Assembly: GCF_030408915.1 (NCBI RefSeq)
Contig: NZ_CP047654.1
Coordinates: 744,001 to 808,000, forward strand
Direction of reading: 5' to 3'
DNA: 64,000 nt
Source of the DNA: Corynebacterium guangdongense
Lineage (GTDB): Bacteria; Actinomycetota; Actinomycetes; Mycobacteriales; Mycobacteriaceae
The notes below the pieces were generated by a model. It saw only the letters and a program-made list of their open reading frames with translations. It ran no database searches and was not told the origin of the DNA. Position numbers and translations under genes: made by a program. Within the stretch, counting starts at the first letter, position 1. Each line of letters starts with the position of its first letter. Below, one piece after another: positions 27,307 to 35,534 of this stretch.

Positions 27307-28044
27307 ATGCTGCTCGAGAACAAGGTCGCGATCATCACCGGCGCCGGGTCCGGTTTCGGCCGCGCCACCGCCGAACTCTTCGCCAGGGAGGGCGCCCGGG
27401 TCGTGGTGGTCGACATCGACGGTGACGCCGCGCAGGCGACCGTCGCCGCCGTCGAGGCAGCCGGCGGGCAGGCCACGGCCGTGACCGCCGACGTCGCGGA
27501 CGAAGACGCCGTGAAGGGCTTCGTCGACACCGCGGTCGATACGTACGGCAAGCTCGACGTCCTGTTCAACAACGCCGGCACCTACGCGCCGGGCAACGTC
27601 GAAGAGACCGACCTGGACAGCTGGAACCGCTCCGTCGCCGTCAACCTCACCTCCGCCTTCCTCGGCATGAAGTACGCGATGCCCCACCTGAAGGAGACGA
27701 AGGGTTCGGTAATCTCCACCGCCTCGGCCGGCGGCCTCATCGGCTTCCCGGGTGCGATCGGCTACGCCGCGACCAAGGGCGGGGTGATCTCCCTGACCCG
27801 CGGCGCCGCCGTGGACTACGCCAGGGACGGTGTCCGCGTCAACGCCATCTGCCCGGGCACCGGCATGACCGAGGGACTGCTGGAGAACCCCGACATCGAG
27901 GCCGGTTTCCTGGCCCCGATCCCGATGGGACGTCTGGGCCGGCCGAATGACGTCGCCAGCGCGGCGGTCTACCTCGCCTCCGACCTGTCCAGCTACATCA
28001 CCGGCCACGCACTACCGGTCGACGGTGGCTGGACCATGAGTTAG
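27307..28044 (+). CDS. Short-chain dehydrogenase/reductase
   Basis: NAD(P)-dependent oxidoreductase of the classical SDR family, 245 residues. Cofactor site TGAGSGFG (12-19), NNAG (near 90), catalytic Ser in ISTASAGG and YAATK (Tyr154, Lys158); the end HALPVDGGWTMS is usual. An acidic residue after beta-2 (VVVDIDGD) favours NAD over NADP. Substrate unknown. Stands alone between ftsX and smpB. Confidence 0.88.
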   Translation: MLLENKVAIITGAGSGFGRATAELFAREGARVVVVDIDGDAAQATVAAVEAAGGQATAVTADVADEDAVKGFVDTAVDTYGKLDVLFNNAGTYAPGNVEETDLDSWNRSVAVNLTSAFLGMKYAMPHLKETKGSVISTASAGGLIGFPGAIGYAATKGGVISLTRGAAVDYARDGVRVNAICPGTGMTEGLLENPDIEAGFLAPIPMGRLGRPNDVASAAVYLASDLSSYITGHALPVDGGWTMS

Positions 28045-28067
28045 CGGGCGGAGCGGGCGGCCGCGGC

Positions 28068-28604
28068 CTAGTGCAGGGAGCTGGTGACGGGGGAGAGATA
28101 CCTGTTCACCAGCTTCTTTCGTCGGTCCGGGGTCAGCCGCTTGACCTTGAAGTAGGCGTGCAGGCCGCCCTCGTTGTACGCGGTGCCGGTCGGCGCCCAG
28201 GCGGTCAGGGCGTCATCGACGTTGCGCACCAGGGCGAAGCCGCCCGCGCCGAGCTCCCGGAGGATGATCGTCTGGAGGACTTCCAGGCTGAGGGGGTCGA
28301 CGTCGGACTCTGCGGGGGACAGGGGATCGATGAACATCGTGATGCCCGCGCCGAAACTCTCCACCCGGGTGACCTCGGTGCAGCCGCCCGGGGTCAGCTG
28401 AGCACGGACCACGTCGCCCGGCATGAGCGGCAGGACCCGGCCGACGCCGTGAATCTGGAAGCGGGAACTGTCTTTGTCCGGCAGCAGCTCGGCGGAGGTG
28501 AGTTTCTCGGCGGACAGGCCCGCCCGCGGGTGGTCGAAGGGGACGCAGAGCAGGGTGTGGTCGTCGGCGAAGGAGATCTCGTCAGGAGCTGAGTTCAATG
28601 TCAT
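28068..28604 (-). CDS. Unknown protein, 178 residues
   Basis: Not recognised. Soluble, acidic start MTLNSAPDEISFADDHTLLC, a beta-rich middle (VGRVLPLMPGDVVRAQLTPGG, FGAGITMFIDPLSP in separate strands), a helical segment (LSLEVLQTIILRELGAGGFA) and a basic C-terminus (VKRLTPDRRKKLVNRYLSPV). No signal peptide or membrane helix. ATG at 28604; convergent with the preceding dehydrogenase (23-bp gap) and divergent from smpB. Good coding character, so it is likely real. Confidence 0.7.
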   Translation of the reverse strand: MTLNSAPDEISFADDHTLLCVPFDHPRAGLSAEKLTSAELLPDKDSSRFQIHGVGRVLPLMPGDVVRAQLTPGGCTEVTRVESFGAGITMFIDPLSPAESDVDPLSLEVLQTIILRELGAGGFALVRNVDDALTAWAPTGTAYNEGGLHAYFKVKRLTPDRRKKLVNRYLSPVTSSLH

Positions 28605-28763
28605 GCCCCGGACGATAGGAAGGACGACGTCGGGGCGTCGGCAAGCGGGCGGGCGGTTGTGGATGGCGGCGACAATTCACAGGGCGGGGCACGTCGCCGG
28701 AACTCGGCGCGCGTGAGGGTGCCTGGTGTGCTAGTTGACCAGCCGGGTAGCATGATTGCCACT

Positions 28764-29252
28764 ATGGGCAAGAAAAAGAAGAAGCTGACGTCCAACGTCA
28801 TCGCGACGAATCGCAAAGCCCGCCACGACTACAAGATTCTTGACACGTACGAGGCGGGCGTCGTTCTCGTCGGCACGGAGATCAAGTCGCTGCGCGAGGG
28901 CAAGGCCAGCCTGGTCGAGGCCTTCGCCACCATCGACAACGGTGAAGTCTGGCTGCGTAACCTGCACATCCCGGAGTACTCGATGGGATCGTGGACGAAC
29001 CACTCGCCCCGCCGCACCCGCAAGCTGTTGATGCACCGCCGCGAGATCGACTCCCTCGAGGGCAAGGTCCGCGACGGCAACCGCACGCTCGTCCCACTGA
29101 GCCTCTATCTCAAGGACGGGCGCGTCAAGGTCGAGCTGGCGCTCGCCCAGGGCAAGCAGGACTGGGACAAGCGCGAATCCATCAAGCGCCGCACCCAGGA
29201 CAAGGAGATCGTCCGCGAGATCGGCCGCAAGATCAAGGGCATCAACGCCTGA
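28764..29252 (+). CDS. smpB: SsrA-binding protein SmpB
   Basis: Partner of tmRNA in trans-translation: it carries tmRNA into the A site of stalled ribosomes. 162 residues starting MGKKKKKLTSNVIATNRKAR; hallmark segments GTEIKSLREGKASLVEAFA, YSMGSWTNHSPRRTRKLL and the C-terminal basic tail DKRESIKRRTQDKEI. ATG at 28764 matches the family's start; an in-frame ATG at 28752 adds MIAT. TAGCAT (28748-28753) is a good -10 for a nearly leaderless mRNA. The tmRNA gene follows 1.2 kb downstream. Confidence 0.96.
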   Translation: MGKKKKKLTSNVIATNRKARHDYKILDTYEAGVVLVGTEIKSLREGKASLVEAFATIDNGEVWLRNLHIPEYSMGSWTNHSPRRTRKLLMHRREIDSLEGKVRDGNRTLVPLSLYLKDGRVKVELALAQGKQDWDKRESIKRRTQDKEIVREIGRKIKGINA

Positions 29253-29277
29253 CCTCGCCTCCGGTTAGCCTGGGGCC

Positions 29278-29634
29278 ATGAGCATCTACCTCGCGAACGT
29301 CCATGACCTTCTCGACGGCGACGCCACCGCCCAGGGCACGACCGTGCTGATCGACCGCCTCTGGCCCCGCGGCGTGAAGAAGGACGACCTCGGCCACGAC
29401 GAGTGGCTCAAGGAGGCCGCCCCGAGCGACGAACTCCGGAAATGGTTCGGCCACGATCCGGACAAGTTCGACGAGTTCGCCTCGCGCTACCGTGGGGAGT
29501 TGGCGGAGGGCGCCGAGGACATCGACAAGCTCAGGAAGCTCGCCGACGCCGGCGACGTCACCCTCCTCTACAACGCCCACGACCGCGACCACAACCAGGC
29601 CGTCGTGCTCAAGGCCTGGCTGGAAGGAAAATAG
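29278..29634 (+). CDS. DUF488 family protein
   Basis: 118 residues. Typical DUF488 pattern: LIDRLWPRGVKKDDL near 24, EWLKEAAPSDELRKWFGHDP near 42, and LLYNAHDRDHNQAVVLKAWL at the end. Biochemical role unsettled. TAGCCT (29266-29271) sits 6 nt before the ATG, again leaderless-like. Its stop TAG touches the ATG of the next gene, so the two are co-translated. Confidence 0.87.
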   Translation: MSIYLANVHDLLDGDATAQGTTVLIDRLWPRGVKKDDLGHDEWLKEAAPSDELRKWFGHDPDKFDEFASRYRGELAEGAEDIDKLRKLADAGDVTLLYNAHDRDHNQAVVLKAWLEGK

Positions 29635-30330
29635 ATGACCAGGACAGCTCTCATCACCGGCGCCTCCCGCGGCATCGGCCGCGCCATCGCCGAGGAACTC
29701 TCCCGCGACCACCGCATCCTGGTGGGTGCGACCACGCTCGACAACGCCCGGGCGGCGGCGGACTCCCTGCCCGACGCCGAGCCTTTCGTCGCCGACCTCG
29801 CCGAGCCGGACGCGCTGGCCGCGGCCGTCGACAAGGCGGGACTGTCGACGCTCGACGTCCTCGTCCATTCCGCCGGCATGCTGAAAAACCCGCGCGTCGA
29901 GGACGCCCGCTGGTCAGACTGGGAAGACAGCTTCCGGCTCAACGTGTTCGCCCCGGCGGAACTGACCCGGCTGCTGCTGCCGGCCCTGCGCGCCGCCCGC
30001 GGCAACGTCATCGCCATCAACTCCGGCTCCGGCCTGCATTCGGGCGCCACCAACTCGATCTACTCCGGCACCAAATACGCGCTGCGCGCCTTCGCCGATG
30101 CGCTGCGGGCGGAGGAGCTCGGCAACATTCGCGTGACCAGCGTGTACCCGGGACGCGTCGACACCGACATGCAGCGCCAGCTGCGCGCTTCGGAAGGCGT
30201 CGCCGACTATGACGGTCAGCGCTGGGTGCGCCCGGCCAACGTCGCCAAGGCGGTGCGTACCGCCATAGAGGTCTCGCCGGAGACCGCCATCGACGATGTG
30301 TCGGTCCGTCCCTCAGGTTTGAACGGTTAG
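29635..30330 (+). CDS. Short-chain dehydrogenase/reductase
   Basis: 231 residues. Cofactor motif TGASRGIGRAIAEEL (8-22), HSAG (near 80, in place of NNAG), Ser in INSGSG, and YSGTKYALRAFADALRAEE (Tyr143, Lys147). The end PETAIDDVSVRPSGLNG is typical of the YdfG/SDR-c group. Directly abuts the DUF488 gene. Substrate unknown. Confidence 0.87.
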   Translation: MTRTALITGASRGIGRAIAEELSRDHRILVGATTLDNARAAADSLPDAEPFVADLAEPDALAAAVDKAGLSTLDVLVHSAGMLKNPRVEDARWSDWEDSFRLNVFAPAELTRLLLPALRAARGNVIAINSGSGLHSGATNSIYSGTKYALRAFADALRAEELGNIRVTSVYPGRVDTDMQRQLRASEGVADYDGQRWVRPANVAKAVRTAIEVSPETAIDDVSVRPSGLNG

Positions 30331-30335
30331 GGGTC

Positions 30336-30365
30336 TTGACCGGGGGTGCTTTTCCGGGTTAAGAT
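30336..30365 (+). promoter_or_regulatory. Promoter of tmRNA gene
   Basis: TTGACC (30336-30341), an 18-nt spacer, TAAGAT (30360-30365). No other convincing pair precedes the RNA. Confidence 0.6.
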
Positions 30366-30416
30366 GAGCCACTCCCTGGGAGATGCAGCAACGCACCCGC
30401 CCGGGGCAGTGAACGA

Positions 30417-30797
30417 GGGGCTGATTTTGGTTTCGACTTCGGACACTGAGCCAGGGGAAGCGTGCCGGTGCAGGCTGGAGACCACCGTGAGCGTCGCAGC
30501 AACATGATAAGCGCCGAGAAGAACTCTCAGCGTGACTACGCCCTCGCTGCCTAAGTAGCGACCTGCGTGTCCGTCAGACCTGGTATGTCACTGATCAGGA
30601 TCCTGGCGTCGACTTAAGTGACTTGCTTGCCGGCCGCGTCAGCGGGACCGGCAGGGACTTCCACCGCTGACTGGGCCCATCATCCGGAACGTGTTCGTCC
30701 GAGCCGGAGGGTCGAGTAGAGATCGTGTGCGGACTGCGCACGGAGAAGCCCTGGCAAGGTGCCGGAGGACCCGGGTTCAATCCCCGGCAGCTCCACC
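30417..30797 (+). ncRNA. ssrA: Transfer-messenger RNA
   Basis: The 5' end GGGGCTGA pairs with 3' CAGCTCC-ACC; the final A of CCA is not encoded. The T-arm reads GGTTCAATCCCC. The tag frame runs from GCC at 30513 to TAA at 30552-30554 and encodes AEKNSQRDYALAA, very close to the actinobacterial ADSHQRDYALAA-type tag recognised by proteases. Length 381 nt fits a one-piece tmRNA. Confidence 0.97.
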
Positions 30798-30801
30798 GAG
30801 G

Positions 30802-30841
30802 GAAATCCCCCTCATCTGTTATCGCAGGTGAGGGGGATTTC
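30802..30841. terminator. Bidirectional terminator after ssrA
   Basis: GAAATCCCCCTCA (30802-30814) and its exact complement (30829-30841). T/A tails on both sides let it serve ssrA and the convergent multicopper oxidase gene. Confidence 0.85.
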
Positions 30842-30847
30842 TCGTCG

Positions 30848-32320
30848 CTACAGGTACTTCATGGACGTCATCATGCCCGCCTCCATGTGATAGGCGTTGT
30901 GGCAGTGGAACGCCCATTCGCCGGGGTTGTTTGCGATGAGGTCGGCGACGACGGTCTCGTGCGGGCGCAGCAGGATGGTGTCCTTGCGCAGCCCGCCGCT
31001 TCGGGGCAGCGCCCAGGTGTGGCCGTGGATATGCATGGGGTGGACCATCATGCTGCGGTTGCGCATCACCATCCGCAGGGTCTCGCCCTGCTCGACGGTC
31101 GCGGGGGAGGAGCCTCCATCGGTGAGGATGGTCCACTGGTAGGGCATCATCTGCCCGCCCAGGTCGACGCTGGTCTGGCGGTCCGGCTCGCCGGTGTCCA
31201 GGATCGCGCGCTCGGCGGCGGTCAAGGACGACAGGAACAGTCCCGTGCCAGATAATTCAGGAAAGGACACGTCGGGTGCCGGGGCTTCGCCTCCACCGGT
31301 GCGGATGACCGCGAATGCGCGGTCGTCTTTTCCAGCGGCCAGCGCCACCAGCGGGAAGGCCCCGTTGCCGAGCGTGACCTCCACATCGACGCGTTCACCC
31401 ATGGAGATGTAGAAGGATCCGGTCGCCGTCGGCTCGACGGGGAATCCGTCGGTGTGGGTGACGGTCATGCGGTGCCCGCCCATCGCCACCTTGAAGACGG
31501 TGTCGCCGCCCGCGTTGATGAAGCGAAGCCGGGCCTTGTCGCCCGGCTTCGCCTCGAAGGTCCGGGCGGCTCCGGGGATGCGGCCGTTGATCAGGTAATG
31601 GGGGTAGAGCACGTCGCCGACGTCGCCGCCGAGGGCCGGGTCCGTGGCCCCGCGCATCATTCCGCCGGAGCCGTGCATCCCCATCATGCCGCCCCCGCCC
31701 CCGGTGCCGGCGAGCTTCCGGAACTCGTTCTCCGGGGTGCCGGTGACGCCGTCGAGCCAGTCGTCGAGCACGACCGTCCATTCGACGTCGTGGTTCTCGG
31801 GGTCCTCCGGATCGCGGATGATCAGGGGAGCGTGCAGGCCCCGCTCGAGCTGCAGGCCGGTGTGGGGGTGGTAGAAGTATGTGCCGCCGTGGGGCACCTC
31901 GAAGGTGTATGTGTAGGTCTCGCCGGGCGCGATCGGATCCTGCGTCATGCCGGGGACGCCGTCGGCCTCATTGTGCAGGGCGATGCCGTGCCAGTGGACC
32001 GAGGTGTCCTCCGGCAGCTCGTTGACGACGTCGATCTGCAGCACGTCACCGACGGTGGCCTCGATGGTAGGGTCACCGCCGTCGATGAGGTAGCCCCACG
32101 TCTTCGCCTCAATCCCGCCGATGTCCATGGACACTGGCTTGGCGGTCAGCGTCCTGCGGAGGGTCGGCGCGCCCCTCGGGGCGGAGGGGAAGGAGCTCGC
32201 TCCGGTAGCGCGGGGGGAAGAGGTCGCGCCGGGCTCGCGTCCGCATGCGGCCAGCGCACCGGCGCCGGCCAGCAGTAGTCCGCCGAGGAGAAACTGGCGA
32301 CGGGGCAGCCCACGGGTCAT
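30848..32320 (-). CDS. Multicopper oxidase, Tat-exported lipoprotein
   Basis: 490 residues. The N-terminus TRGLPRRQFLLGGLLLAG has a twin-arginine motif and ends in a lipobox (LAACG). Copper ligands are complete: HWHG (near 108), YFYHPHTG (146), HPMHIHGH (423) and HCHNAYHMEAGMM (471) with the axial Met. A Gly/Met/His loop (GGGGGMMGMHGSGGMMRG, near 215-232) may bind Cu(I), as in CueO-like cuprous oxidases. AAGGA lies 7 nt before ATG 32320. Probably detoxifies copper in the envelope. Next to a second oxidase transcribed the other way. Confidence 0.93.
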   Translation of the reverse strand: MTRGLPRRQFLLGGLLLAGAGALAACGREPGATSSPRATGASSFPSAPRGAPTLRRTLTAKPVSMDIGGIEAKTWGYLIDGGDPTIEATVGDVLQIDVVNELPEDTSVHWHGIALHNEADGVPGMTQDPIAPGETYTYTFEVPHGGTYFYHPHTGLQLERGLHAPLIIRDPEDPENHDVEWTVVLDDWLDGVTGTPENEFRKLAGTGGGGGMMGMHGSGGMMRGATDPALGGDVGDVLYPHYLINGRIPGAARTFEAKPGDKARLRFINAGGDTVFKVAMGGHRMTVTHTDGFPVEPTATGSFYISMGERVDVEVTLGNGAFPLVALAAGKDDRAFAVIRTGGGEAPAPDVSFPELSGTGLFLSSLTAAERAILDTGEPDRQTSVDLGGQMMPYQWTILTDGGSSPATVEQGETLRMVMRNRSMMVHPMHIHGHTWALPRSGGLRKDTILLRPHETVVADLIANNPGEWAFHCHNAYHMEAGMMTSMKYL

Positions 32321-32801
32321 GGCAGTGTCCTTGGTCGAGAAAGTATGAATCTGAAGTGGGGAAAGTGGGGCATCACTCAAGGCAGCGCTTGACGACGCCT
32401 CCACTTCCGTCCCCTCCACTCGAGCCTAAGCCTCCGGGCGTGGAAAAAGGGGTCGAGTAGTGTGAATATTCCATGAAGATTTTGCAGGTCGCGCCAATTT
32501 TATTAATGGTCGGCGACAGCGGTGGCCGGGGGCCGTGAGGCGGACCAGGCGGTGATCGGGAGGGCGAAGGGCTGGCGCAGCCCCGGGTGGCGGGGTCTCC
32601 CGGGAGACGTCGGCCGGACGGAAACGTCTCCGACATGAGACCCGCGAACTATTGATTGAGCAGGGTATTACCTGTCACACTGTTGTCAATACAACTTGGT
32701 GCTCGACTTGATTGTTGCCGGTGTCCTTATCACCCTTTCATTCTGTCGCGCACCTCAAGCGTATTCACCGGTGAGCGACCCACCCCACAGGAGTTCCCAC
32801 C

Positions 32802-33323
32802 ATGAAAACCACCTACCGAGTCCTCGCCTGGGTCATCGCGGCCCTCGTCGTAGCTCAGGCCGCCTCCGAAGCATGGTTCGCCTCGGGAGTCGGCAAGTTC
32901 CTCCGCGAAGGCGGCACGCTCAACCTTGAGGACACCTCAGGGCCAGTCCCGTTCGTCGAGATCTACGGAGTCATCTGGCACGGGATGGCGGGCATGTACC
33001 TCATCCCCGTTGTCTCGCTGGTCTTCCTCATCGTCGGTTTCCTCTCCAGGAATCGGCGCGCCCGGACGTTCTCCCTCGTCGTGGCGGTGCTTGTCTTCCT
33101 GCAGGTGACGATGGGCATCCTCGCCTCGGACATGACCATTCTCGCCCTCTTCCATGGCATGAACGCGCTCCTGATCTTCGGAACGGCCCTGGCCGCGGCC
33201 CTCCTGGTGCCACGGACGACCGTGGACGAAGCGGGACGCACCCGGAGCGAGACCAGGCGCCACTTCCGGCGCAGCACACCCTTTGAGGAGCCCCGTCCCA
33301 CCGTAGGAAGCAGTGGTGTCTAA
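32802..33323 (+). CDS. Four-helix membrane protein linked to multicopper oxidase
   Basis: 173 residues, helices near 7-25, 58-80, 87-110 and 113-135. The loops hold histidines next to glycine (IWHGMAGMYLIPVVSLVF and LALFHGMNALLIFG), which could bind heme or metal. The C-terminal 35 residues are basic and disordered. It overlaps the start of the following multicopper oxidase by 8-11 bp, so both are made together. The 480-bp gap before it (32321-32801) must hold the divergent promoters; I saw the short inverted pair GTATT/AATAC (32666-32693) there but no operator I can name. Confidence 0.8.
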   Translation: MKTTYRVLAWVIAALVVAQAASEAWFASGVGKFLREGGTLNLEDTSGPVPFVEIYGVIWHGMAGMYLIPVVSLVFLIVGFLSRNRRARTFSLVVAVLVFLQVTMGILASDMTILALFHGMNALLIFGTALAAALLVPRTTVDEAGRTRSETRRHFRRSTPFEEPRPTVGSSGV

Positions 33324-34827
33324 CACGCATCTTCTCGCCGAAGGTGTCCCCACCCGCCGCAGCTGGACGGTGATCGCCCGAAGGGTGGTCGCCGTCCTCG
33401 CCGTCGCACTGGTCGCCTGGGTGGCCTGGCTGTGGTGGGACAGTCGATTTCCGGCGATCTACTCGACCGTCCCGGAGTCGGCCGCCGTCCTCGGGCACGG
33501 CGGCCACTCCCGTTCCAGCGATGAACTCACCGGGGATCATCCCACCCGCTCCATCGCTGACCTGGGCGTCGACCCTGCGCTGCCGCCCGACGTCCGGGTC
33601 ACGCTCGAGGCGCGCTCGGCCGATCTGAGCAATGCAACGGGCGGCGTGTTTTCGGGGTACACGTTGAACGGCTCCACCCCGGGACCGGAAATCCGGGCGC
33701 GCCAGGGGGACCTGGTGGAGGTGGAGCTCATCAACGTCAACATTGCCGACGGAACCACCTTGCACTGGCACGGGGTCGATGTGCCTGGAGCGATGGACGG
33801 CGTCGCCGGGGTAACCCAGGACGCGGTGATGCCCGGGGAGAGCTTCACCTACCGATTTCTGGCTGAGGATTCGGGAACGTACTGGTACCACGCTCATCAG
33901 GTGTCCCACCAACAGGTGATGGGTGGGCTGCTCGGACCCCTGGTGGTGGAACCGACGGGGGAGGACACCGCCGACATCGTCATGCTCCTGCACACCTACC
34001 CGGGAGGCTCGCGGACCCTCGCCGGGGTACCCGGGCAAACCCGGCAGGAGTTCGCGCCGGGTTCGATCGTCCGGGTGCGGGTGATCAACACGGACAACGG
34101 CACGTCCTTCGTCTGGGTGCCGGGCGCGCCCGTCCGGGTGCTGGCGATCGACGGCACCGACCTGCACGGGCCGGGACCGGTCCAGCAGACGAAGATCCGG
34201 CTGGCCGCCGGTGGCCGGGCGGATCTGGAGGTCACGGTGCCGCCAGACGGGGGAGTCCGTGTTCAGACAGCGGGCGCCTCGCTGATTCTCGGGCCGGGGG
34301 AGGCGGGGGCGCCCGAAACGCCGGCGCCGGCCGCGGAGCTCGACCTGCTGGCCTACGGCACCCCGGCGGCAACGCCGCTCGCCCATGCTGAGGTCGACAA
34401 AAGCTACGAGTACATCGTCGGCCAGCGCCCCGGCTTCCTCGACGGCCGGCCGGGTTACTGGTGGACGATCAACGGCAAAATGGGAAAGCACGTGCCGTCC
34501 TTCAGCGTGCGCGAGGGGGATGTGGTGGCCATGACCGTCACGAACAAGTCGTCGGAGGTGCACCCCATGCACCTGCACGGGCACCATCTGCTGGTGCTGG
34601 CGCGGGATGGGGTGACGTCGTCAAGCGCGCCCTGGTGGACGGATTCCCTGGACGTGGCTCCCGGCGAGTCCTATGACGTCGTCTTCCTCGCCGACAACCC
34701 GGGCGTGTGGATGGATCACTGCCACAACCTGCCGCACGCGGTGGAGGGGCTGATGACCCACGTCGTCTACGAGGGGGTGACGACGCCCTACCTGCTGGGG
34801 CGGGACTCGGGGAACGAACCGGAGTAG
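33316..34827 (+). CDS. Membrane-anchored multicopper oxidase
   Basis: 503 residues. One N-terminal membrane helix (VVAVLAVALVAWVAWLWW) anchors an external oxidase. Copper ligands: HWHGVD (near 150), WYHAHQ (190), HPMHLHGHH (415), HCHNLPHAVEGLM (467). GTG 33316 has AGGA seven nt upstream; GTG 33313 is an alternative. Domain 2 is longer than in small laccases, consistent with a three-domain enzyme. Unlike its neighbour it lacks the Met-rich loop and lipobox. Possible copper or phenol oxidase; the pair may divide labour in copper tolerance. Confidence 0.9.
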   Translation: MSNTHLLAEGVPTRRSWTVIARRVVAVLAVALVAWVAWLWWDSRFPAIYSTVPESAAVLGHGGHSRSSDELTGDHPTRSIADLGVDPALPPDVRVTLEARSADLSNATGGVFSGYTLNGSTPGPEIRARQGDLVEVELINVNIADGTTLHWHGVDVPGAMDGVAGVTQDAVMPGESFTYRFLAEDSGTYWYHAHQVSHQQVMGGLLGPLVVEPTGEDTADIVMLLHTYPGGSRTLAGVPGQTRQEFAPGSIVRVRVINTDNGTSFVWVPGAPVRVLAIDGTDLHGPGPVQQTKIRLAAGGRADLEVTVPPDGGVRVQTAGASLILGPGEAGAPETPAPAAELDLLAYGTPAATPLAHAEVDKSYEYIVGQRPGFLDGRPGYWWTINGKMGKHVPSFSVREGDVVAMTVTNKSSEVHPMHLHGHHLLVLARDGVTSSSAPWWTDSLDVAPGESYDVVFLADNPGVWMDHCHNLPHAVEGLMTHVVYEGVTTPYLLGRDSGNEPE

Positions 34828-34849
34828 CCGCCGACCTACAATCGCAGCC

Positions 34850-35374
34850 ATGCCTGAACACCTCATCCGTCGAACCACCACGTCCTGCGGGGACGTCGCC
34901 ACGCTGAAGTCGGTCGCTGAACGCGCATTCGTCGGCGCCTTTGCGGGGCATATCCCCGACGCGGACATGAGGCGCTACTTCGACACGGCCTACTCGCCGG
35001 AGACGCTGACCCGGGAGGTGGCGGACCCGGACGCCGACGTCTTCTTCCTGGAAGCCGGGGGAGAGACGCTCGGTTACATCAAGGTCAACGTCGGCGACGC
35101 CCAGACCGAACCGATGGGGGACGAGTGTGCGGAACTCCAGCGCATCTACCTCCTCCCGGAGGCGGTCGGCGGCGGCTACGGTTCGGCGCTCATGGCCAAA
35201 GCGGTGGACGTCGCACGGGCATGGGGTAGGTCGAGGATGTGGCTGGGGGTGTGGGATCGCAACGAGACCGCGCTGAGGTTCTACCGGGCGAAGGGCTTCG
35301 AAAGGGTCGGGGAGCACTGGTTCAGCACCGGTTTCTCGCGACAACTGGACTGGATTCTCGCGCGCGACATCTGA
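34850..35374 (+). CDS. GNAT family N-acetyltransferase
   Basis: 174 residues. Acetyl-CoA site LQRIYLLPEAVGGGYGSALM (near 97-116, the Q/R-x-x-G-x-G/A loop) and C-terminal WLGVWDRNETALRFYRAKGF. Close in pattern to PaiA-like spermidine/spermine acetyltransferases, but substrate is not certain. TACAAT (34837-34842) lies 7 nt before the ATG, suggesting a leaderless mRNA. Confidence 0.87.
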   Translation: MPEHLIRRTTTSCGDVATLKSVAERAFVGAFAGHIPDADMRRYFDTAYSPETLTREVADPDADVFFLEAGGETLGYIKVNVGDAQTEPMGDECAELQRIYLLPEAVGGGYGSALMAKAVDVARAWGRSRMWLGVWDRNETALRFYRAKGFERVGEHWFSTGFSRQLDWILARDI

Positions 35375-35534
35375 CGCGTGGGCTCGGGCTGACCGGTCCT
35401 CTGGGGTGCAGGGACGACAATTTAACTTGTCCGGATCTGTGGGAAATATGGCGCTGATTACCCCGGCACTTAAACGTGTTGTGTAGCACATTGGGGGCTG
35501 TCGTCCTATTTCCGATTCCCAGCAGGAGAACACC

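Noticed and set aside
26875..28008. 377-residue minus-strand ORF
   Set aside because: Antisense to ftsX and the dehydrogenase, both certain genes.
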